Of a stretch of 9,657 nt of DNA, positions 6,682-9,657 are shown in pieces. Source of the DNA: Balneolaceae bacterium (GTDB lineage: Bacteria > Bacteroidota > Rhodothermia > Balneolales > Balneolaceae); assembly GCA_007126675.1 (NCBI GenBank), contig SLAU01000069.1, positions 1 to 9,657 on the forward strand, in the 5' to 3' direction. The position numbers and the translations under genes were made by a program. The notes beneath the pieces were generated by a model. That model saw only the letters and a program-made list of their open reading frames with translations, ran no database searches and was not told where the DNA came from. Numbering within the stretch: position 1 is the stretch's first letter; every line of letters begins with the position of its first letter.

Positions 6682-6736
6682 TCTCGCAGAGTTACGCTGA
6701 TGATCACGCAGAGTCTCGCAAATGTTATGCGAGACT
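6682..6736. repeat. CGCAGAG/TCTCGCA repeat block with a hairpin
   Basis: CGCAGAGT occurs at 6685-6692 and 6707-6714. TCTCGCA occurs at 6682-6688 and 6714-6720, and again inverted at 6728-6734. The last pair forms a perfect 9-bp hairpin, AGTCTCGCA (6712-6720) and TGCGAGACT (6728-6736), with loop AATGTTA, and a seven-T run follows at 6742-6748. The CGCAGAG texture resembles short intergenic repeats seen in several bacterial phyla. It lies in the leader of the CPDL gene and could act as a terminator or leader structure on the plus strand. Confidence 0.6.
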
Positions 6737-6760
6737 GGTAATTTTTTTCGTTATTTAATT

Positions 6761-7864
6761 ATGCCAAGGTTTGTTCTCATAGCACTCTTGTTAATTACTT
6801 CCCTCCTGTTTGCTGATCTGATTGCCGCGCAGGAACGTGGCAGAGGAACAATCAGTGGTACGGTAACTGCTGAAAAGACGGGTGAACCGCTGCATGGTGC
6901 TCATGTTTTTTTATCAGGAACTAAAATTGGAACCGTAACCAATCCGGCCGGTCGGTTTCAGATTCGCGGTATACCCGCTGGCAATTACAGGCTTGTAATT
7001 TCCAGTATCGGTTATAAGCGGCTGGCTGAAGATCTTACCATATCGCCGGGTGAAAACCTGATCAGAAATGAAAAACTACCGGCGGTTGTGTACGAATTGG
7101 ATGAAATTTTTGCCGGTAATCTGGATGAAAGATGGCAAACGTACCTTGAGCGTTTTGAACGTCTTTTTCTGGGTGAAACTCAGCTATCAGATTCGGTTAA
7201 AATTTTGAACCCGGAGGTTCTCCGGTTCGACCGCAGCCGTTGGGGCCGGTTCCGGGCAGAAGCTCTCGCACCGCTCCGTATCGAAAACCGGGCTTTGGGA
7301 TATGAAATCACCTATTTCCTGGATGACTTTAGTCACTCCGGTACCGTAACCCGATGGGATGGCGAACCGCTTTTTGCAGAGATGGTTCCTGATAATGAAC
7401 AACAAGCTGCCTGGTGGGAAGAAAACCGCAGAAACGCTTTCCTGGGATCCTACCGGCATTTTTTGATCTCTTTGGTTGAAGGGAGCACAGAAGAAGAGGA
7501 GTTCCGTGTTTATCTGGAGCGCCGCGGGAGATCCTTAGCATCCACTCAGCAAAAAGTGCGTGTTGATGGCACCCGCATTACTGAGCCGGCACCCGAAGAA
7601 TTTCTAACCCGGCTCCGGTTTAACGGAGTTTTGGAAGTGATCTATCTCGGTGCAGGCGAAGACCCGGATTATATCCGATGGCGGCGTGGCACGGTTCGGA
7701 TGCCCAGTGATGTGCAAAGCAGCCATGTTGAGCTGAATAAACCATTCGTAACGATTGATGCGGACGGTGAAATCTCCGAAACTTACGGAACTACGCGATA
7801 CGGTTACTTTTCCTTCAAACGATTTGCCGATAAAACACCCAGAGAGTACCGGCCTGGTAACTAA
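6761..7864 (+). CDS. Secreted carboxypeptidase-regulatory-like (CPDL) domain protein
   Basis: The ATG at 6761 is preferred over the in-frame ATG at 6722, because the shorter 367-residue form begins with a proper signal peptide (MPRFVLIALLLITSLLFADLIAAQ) and the longer start lies in the loop of a hairpin. After cleavage near residue 23-24 comes a carboxypeptidase-regulatory-like beta-sandwich at 29-110: GTISGTVTAEKTGEPLHGAHV, then GTVTNPAGRFQIRGIPAGNYRL, then SSIGY. A Bacteroidota-type C-terminal domain follows (about 123-350) with recognisable pieces: WQTYLERFERLFLGET, ILNPEVLRFD, PLRIENRALGYEITYFL, and WWEENRRNAFLGSYRHFL. It has no TonB-dependent receptor barrel and no visible enzyme active site. 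I know this architecture as a periplasmic or surface protein of unknown function. The gene is transcribed alone, divergent from L31 and converging on the KAS III gene with a 35-bp gap that holds no clear terminator. Confidence 0.85.
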   Translation: MPRFVLIALLLITSLLFADLIAAQERGRGTISGTVTAEKTGEPLHGAHVFLSGTKIGTVTNPAGRFQIRGIPAGNYRLVISSIGYKRLAEDLTISPGENLIRNEKLPAVVYELDEIFAGNLDERWQTYLERFERLFLGETQLSDSVKILNPEVLRFDRSRWGRFRAEALAPLRIENRALGYEITYFLDDFSHSGTVTRWDGEPLFAEMVPDNEQQAAWWEENRRNAFLGSYRHFLISLVEGSTEEEEFRVYLERRGRSLASTQQKVRVDGTRITEPAPEEFLTRLRFNGVLEVIYLGAGEDPDYIRWRRGTVRMPSDVQSSHVELNKPFVTIDADGEISETYGTTRYGYFSFKRFADKTPREYRPGN

Positions 7865-7899
7865 TCAGCTAAAACCTTAAGAGTAAATCTTTTTTGTTA

Positions 7900-8985
7900 T
7901 CAAATTTCAGTCATTTTATAAACCACTGAATTTATATTCATCCCTGCCCCAACACTTGCAAGAACTATATGATCTCCGGGCTGCAATGTATGGCCGTTCA
8001 TTTTATTTCGCAGAATCAGGTCAAGTAATGTAGGTACGGTTGCAACACTGGTATTACCGAGTTTGCTTATGGTCATCGGCATAATACTATCCGGTATATC
8101 CTGCTCCCCGTATAATTTAAACAATCGTTCAAGAATTGCCTGATCCATCTTTTCATTGGCCTGATGAATCAGCACTTTTTTTATATCAGCCAGTTCAAGC
8201 CCGGATTTATCGATACTGCTTTTTACTAACTCCGGCACATGCGAAAGCGCATATTGATAGAGCTTACGGCCGTCCATTTTTAAAAAAAGTGTATCGTCAG
8301 CATTCCTTCTGTATGAACGGTTCATCGTCAGATAAAAAGCCTGAGATTCCGTATCGGTTCTGGCTGCATGTGATAAAATCCCGGTATTTGTATCTCCTTC
8401 TTTAGCTTCCAAAATAGTTGCTCCTGCTCCGTCTGCATAAATCATACTATCGCGATCGTGCGGATCACAAACTCTTGATAAGGTTTCTGTTCCTATAACG
8501 AGAGCTGATTTTGCATCTCCGCTTTTCAGAAAATAGTGAGCCTGAATTATCCCCTGCAGCCAGCCCGGACAGCCAAAAGGCAGATCGTACGCAATACACT
8601 CCGGCCGTTTAATCCCAATCTTATGCTTAACCCGGGAAGCAAGCGAAGGCAGCATATCTACACGGCGGTTATCAGCACGCACATCCCCAAAATTATGTGC
8701 CACTATAATGTAATCCAGGGTTTCAGGGTCAATACCCGACATGGTAATTGCCTTTTTCCCCGCTTCAGCTCCCATATCGGAAGCCATTATATCATCATCC
8801 GCATAGCGGCGCTCCTCAATACCGGTTATTTGTCTGAACTTCTCAATAGTTTCTTCATTTCCTTTATTAAAAGGATTTCCGGATTGATCATAAAATTTAT
8901 GACTGACAAAGTCACTGTTTTGAACTATGCGGGAGGGTATATAAGAACCGGTTCCGGTTATGACAGTATTGAGAATTTTCGCCAT
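7900..8985 (-). CDS. 3-oxoacyl-ACP synthase III (KAS III) family enzyme, long Bacteroidota form
   Basis: This 361-residue thiolase-fold enzyme catalyses decarboxylative condensation of an acyl-CoA starter with malonyl-ACP. The catalytic triad is intact: Cys139 in FGCPGW, His274 in LIHQAN and Asn311 in LGNTSVATVP. Other landmarks are ITGTGSYIP at the N-terminus, FRQITGIEERR (50-60), YADGAGATILE (183-193) and GAGMNINSVVY near the end. It is about 40 residues longer than a housekeeping FabH, partly from the segment FYDQSGNPFNKGNEE (31-45). This matches a second, conserved KAS III of Bacteroidota rather than FabH, so I give no symbol; the starter acyl group is unknown. The start is the ATG at 8985. 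A TTG at 9009 would add eight residues, but it overlaps the -7 promoter element and lies upstream of the predicted transcript start. The opposite-strand frame at 8536-9000 is a shadow. Confidence 0.9.
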   Translation of the reverse strand: MAKILNTVITGTGSYIPSRIVQNSDFVSHKFYDQSGNPFNKGNEETIEKFRQITGIEERRYADDDIMASDMGAEAGKKAITMSGIDPETLDYIIVAHNFGDVRADNRRVDMLPSLASRVKHKIGIKRPECIAYDLPFGCPGWLQGIIQAHYFLKSGDAKSALVIGTETLSRVCDPHDRDSMIYADGAGATILEAKEGDTNTGILSHAARTDTESQAFYLTMNRSYRRNADDTLFLKMDGRKLYQYALSHVPELVKSSIDKSGLELADIKKVLIHQANEKMDQAILERLFKLYGEQDIPDSIMPMTISKLGNTSVATVPTLLDLILRNKMNGHTLQPGDHIVLASVGAGMNINSVVYKMTEI

Positions 8986-9006
8986 TTTTTTAGCAAATAA
9001 AGTGAG

Positions 9007-9038
9007 CAAATGTATTTGATTAACTTAGATATAAGCAA
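9007..9038 (-). promoter_or_regulatory. Bacteroidota-type promoter of the KAS III gene
   Basis: On the minus strand, TTG (complement of 9036-9038) is followed after 21 nt by TACATTTG (complement of 9007-9014), a perfect match to the -7 element TAnnTTTG. Transcription would begin near 9000 and give a leader of about 15 nt before the ATG at 8985. This is the best primary-sigma promoter in the window, and it settles the choice of start codon. Confidence 0.7.
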
Positions 9039-9049
9039 TAATCGCACTA

Positions 9050-9185
9050 ATGTCGAACCGCTGAGAAAAGAATTAAAATATATTTTCAAAATCAACCATC
9101 ACCGGGTTAAAGGTTTTCGCGATGGGATTGATAATATTATGTCGATTTATAGTCTTTTTTTCGACATCTCCTAAAAACATGTCGA
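9050..9185. promoter_or_regulatory. Cluster of four ATGTCGA heptamers, candidate enhancer sites
   Basis: ATGTCGA occurs at 9050-9056, 9139-9145 and 9179-9185 on the plus strand and at 9161-9167 on the minus strand. The second and third form a perfect inverted repeat with 15 nt between the arms. About 0.02 chance copies would be expected in 136 bp at equal base frequencies; by eye I saw only one other copy in the window, inside a coding region at 100-106. They lie about 160-300 bp upstream of the sigma-54-type promoter, the usual distance for activator binding. Confidence 0.5.
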
Positions 9186-9210
9186 TCACTTGTTCATATT
9201 TCACCCTCCT

Positions 9211-9232
9211 GGATTATGTGGTTTAATAATCC
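9211..9232. promoter_or_regulatory. Inverted repeat GGATTAT-N8-ATAATCC upstream of hsp20
   Basis: Two perfect 7-bp arms (9211-9217 and 9226-9232) flank an 8-bp spacer, a layout suited to a dimeric DNA-binding protein. It lies between the ATGTCGA cluster and the -24/-12 promoter, about 125 bp upstream of the latter. No T-run follows on either strand, so a terminator is unlikely. Confidence 0.35.
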
Positions 9233-9345
9233 TGCCAATGAAACACTCCTCACTTTGACATTTTTGCAAACCCGGATTGAAAATTTGTCTCTCTTCAAAT
9301 CTCCTGCTTGTCAAATTTACAACCTTCGGAATTTTGATATCTGTT

Positions 9346-9361
9346 TGGCACAAGGTTTGTA
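9346..9361 (+). promoter_or_regulatory. Sigma-54 (-24/-12) promoter of hsp20
   Basis: TGGCACAAGGTTTGTA matches the sigma-54 consensus TGGCACGNNNNTTGCW. The -24 half TGGCAC (9346-9351) is perfect, and TTG of the -12 half (9357-9359) is in exact register, with T in place of C at the fifteenth position. Transcription would start near 9372, giving a leader of about 68 nt. Other TGGCA-type sequences in the window (for example 4918 and 8695) have wrong spacing and lie in coding DNA. Confidence 0.6.
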
Positions 9362-9423
9362 ATTATTCATAACGGATAAGTCATGACTTGTCCGCATTTG
9401 AACAGTTAACCATAAAGCATATT

Positions 9424-9432
9424 AAAGGAGGT
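9424..9432 (+). promoter_or_regulatory. Full-length Shine-Dalgarno sequence of hsp20
   Basis: AAAGGAGGT is nine bases of perfect complementarity to the canonical 16S rRNA 3' end, seven nt before the ATG at 9440. None of the other eight genes with a visible start has a comparable site. It fixes the hsp20 start codon. Confidence 0.85.
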
Positions 9433-9439
9433 ATTCACT

Positions 9440-9657
9440 ATGTTCAGTAGAAATCTTCCAACTATGTTTAGAGATAATACTTCAAATGTATCCAGCCTAA
9501 GTAACTGGATGGATCGCGTTTTTGACGATATGGTCAATCGAAATTCAGGTACATTTATTCCGACCCTGAATGTGAGTGAGACGGACAAAACCTTTGAGAT
9601 TACTGTGGCACTGCCCGGCATGAACCGTGATGATGTGGAGATCTACTTCGAAAACGG
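9440..9657 (+). CDS. Small heat-shock protein of the Hsp20 family, 5' part only
   Basis: Seventy-two complete codons are visible before the right edge. Small heat-shock proteins are ATP-independent holdases that bind unfolding proteins. The N-terminal arm is short and aromatic-rich (MFSRNLPTMF, then LSNWMDRVFDDM at 20-31), as usual in bacterial class A members. The alpha-crystallin domain begins at about 40 with FIPTLNVSETDKTFEITVALPGM (39-61) and continues through DDVEIYFEN (64-72). The conserved ALPG motif is present. The rest of the crystallin domain and the C-terminal I-x-I tail are outside the window. Expression appears to be driven by a sigma-54-type promoter with a very strong ribosome-binding site. 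A minus-strand frame at 9406-9621 is a shadow. Confidence 0.93.
   Translation, partial: MFSRNLPTMFRDNTSNVSSLSNWMDRVFDDMVNRNSGTFIPTLNVSETDKTFEITVALPGMNRDDVEIYFEN

Larger units (their letters stand above)
9010..9439. other. Long divergent regulatory region, KAS III / hsp20
   Basis: This 430-bp spacer contains no credible gene but is dense in regulatory-looking sequence. The KAS III promoter lies at the left end. Four ATGTCGA heptamers lie between 9050 and 9185, and a perfect inverted repeat GGATTAT-N8-ATAATCC lies at 9211-9232. A sigma-54-type -24/-12 element is at 9346-9361 and a strong Shine-Dalgarno at 9424-9432. The spacing of these parts fits an enhancer-driven hsp20 promoter. No CIRCE element (TTAGCACTC-N9-GAGTGCTAA) is present. 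Confidence 0.7.

Noticed and set aside
6722..6760. Longer start (ATG at 6722) for the CPDL protein
   Set aside because: That ATG sits in the loop of a perfect hairpin and adds residues ahead of a complete signal peptide; the ATG at 6761 gives a normal secreted N-terminus.
7865..7899. Bidirectional terminator between the CPDL and KAS III genes
   Set aside because: Only a very short AAGA/TCTT pairing with a T-run is present; this is too weak to call.
8536..9000. Plus-strand 154-codon reading frame
   Set aside because: Antisense shadow of the KAS III gene, covering its catalytic cysteine region.
8986..9009. Longer start (TTG at 9009) for the KAS III protein
   Set aside because: It overlaps a perfect -7 promoter element and precedes the predicted transcript start near 9000; the ATG at 8985 matches the family N-terminus.
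9010..9439. CIRCE (HrcA) element for hsp20
   Set aside because: No TTAGCACTC-N9-GAGTGCTAA or near match was found in the region.

Overview
The window looks like chromosomal DNA from the Balneolota/Rhodothermota/Bacteroidota side of the tree, most likely a marine or halophilic Balneolales-type bacterium. This placement is by protein character, not by a database search. It rests on a receiver-less sigma-54 activator followed by an LptE-like lipoprotein, a long Bacteroidota-style KAS III, a carboxypeptidase-regulatory-like (CPDL) secreted protein, gene starts that almost all lack a Shine-Dalgarno sequence, and two good TTG-N20/21-TAnnTTTG promoters. Base composition is moderate to AT-rich.

Layout. 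Positions 1-416 (minus) hold the 5' part of a secreted protein with a carbohydrate-binding-like domain; it runs off the left edge. A 416-bp spacer follows, carrying a cre/LacI-like operator (550-563) and a GCT-rich palindromic repeat. Positions 833-2581 (minus) encode a GH13_18 sugar phosphorylase of the glucosylglycerate phosphorylase type. A divergent 381-bp spacer leads into a plus-strand operon at 2963-5405: sigma-54 activator, LptE-like outer-membrane lipoprotein and a TPR protein. A 166-bp nested inverted-repeat element (5430-5595), which looks like a MITE, fills the convergent gap before a YcbL-type metallo-beta-lactamase hydrolase (5614-6258, minus). Next is a zinc-free L31 ribosomal protein (6323-6532, minus), whose strong terminator ends just before the hydrolase start codon. 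A CPDL-domain secreted protein (6761-7864, plus) converges on a KAS III enzyme (7900-8985, minus). The right edge holds the start of a small heat-shock protein, Hsp20 (from 9440, plus).

How the parts relate. The two left-hand minus-strand genes and the LacI-like site suggest sugar-responsive control of a secreted glycan-binding protein next to an intracellular phosphorylase. The central operon ties a sigma-54 activator to outer-membrane (LPS) assembly. The most notable regulatory signal is upstream of hsp20: a near-consensus -24/-12 (sigma-54) promoter, four copies of ATGTCGA 160-300 bp upstream in enhancer position, and the only strong Shine-Dalgarno in the window. A sigma-54 activator and a sigma-54-type stress promoter therefore sit within 7 kb of each other. 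A functional link between them is only a hypothesis.
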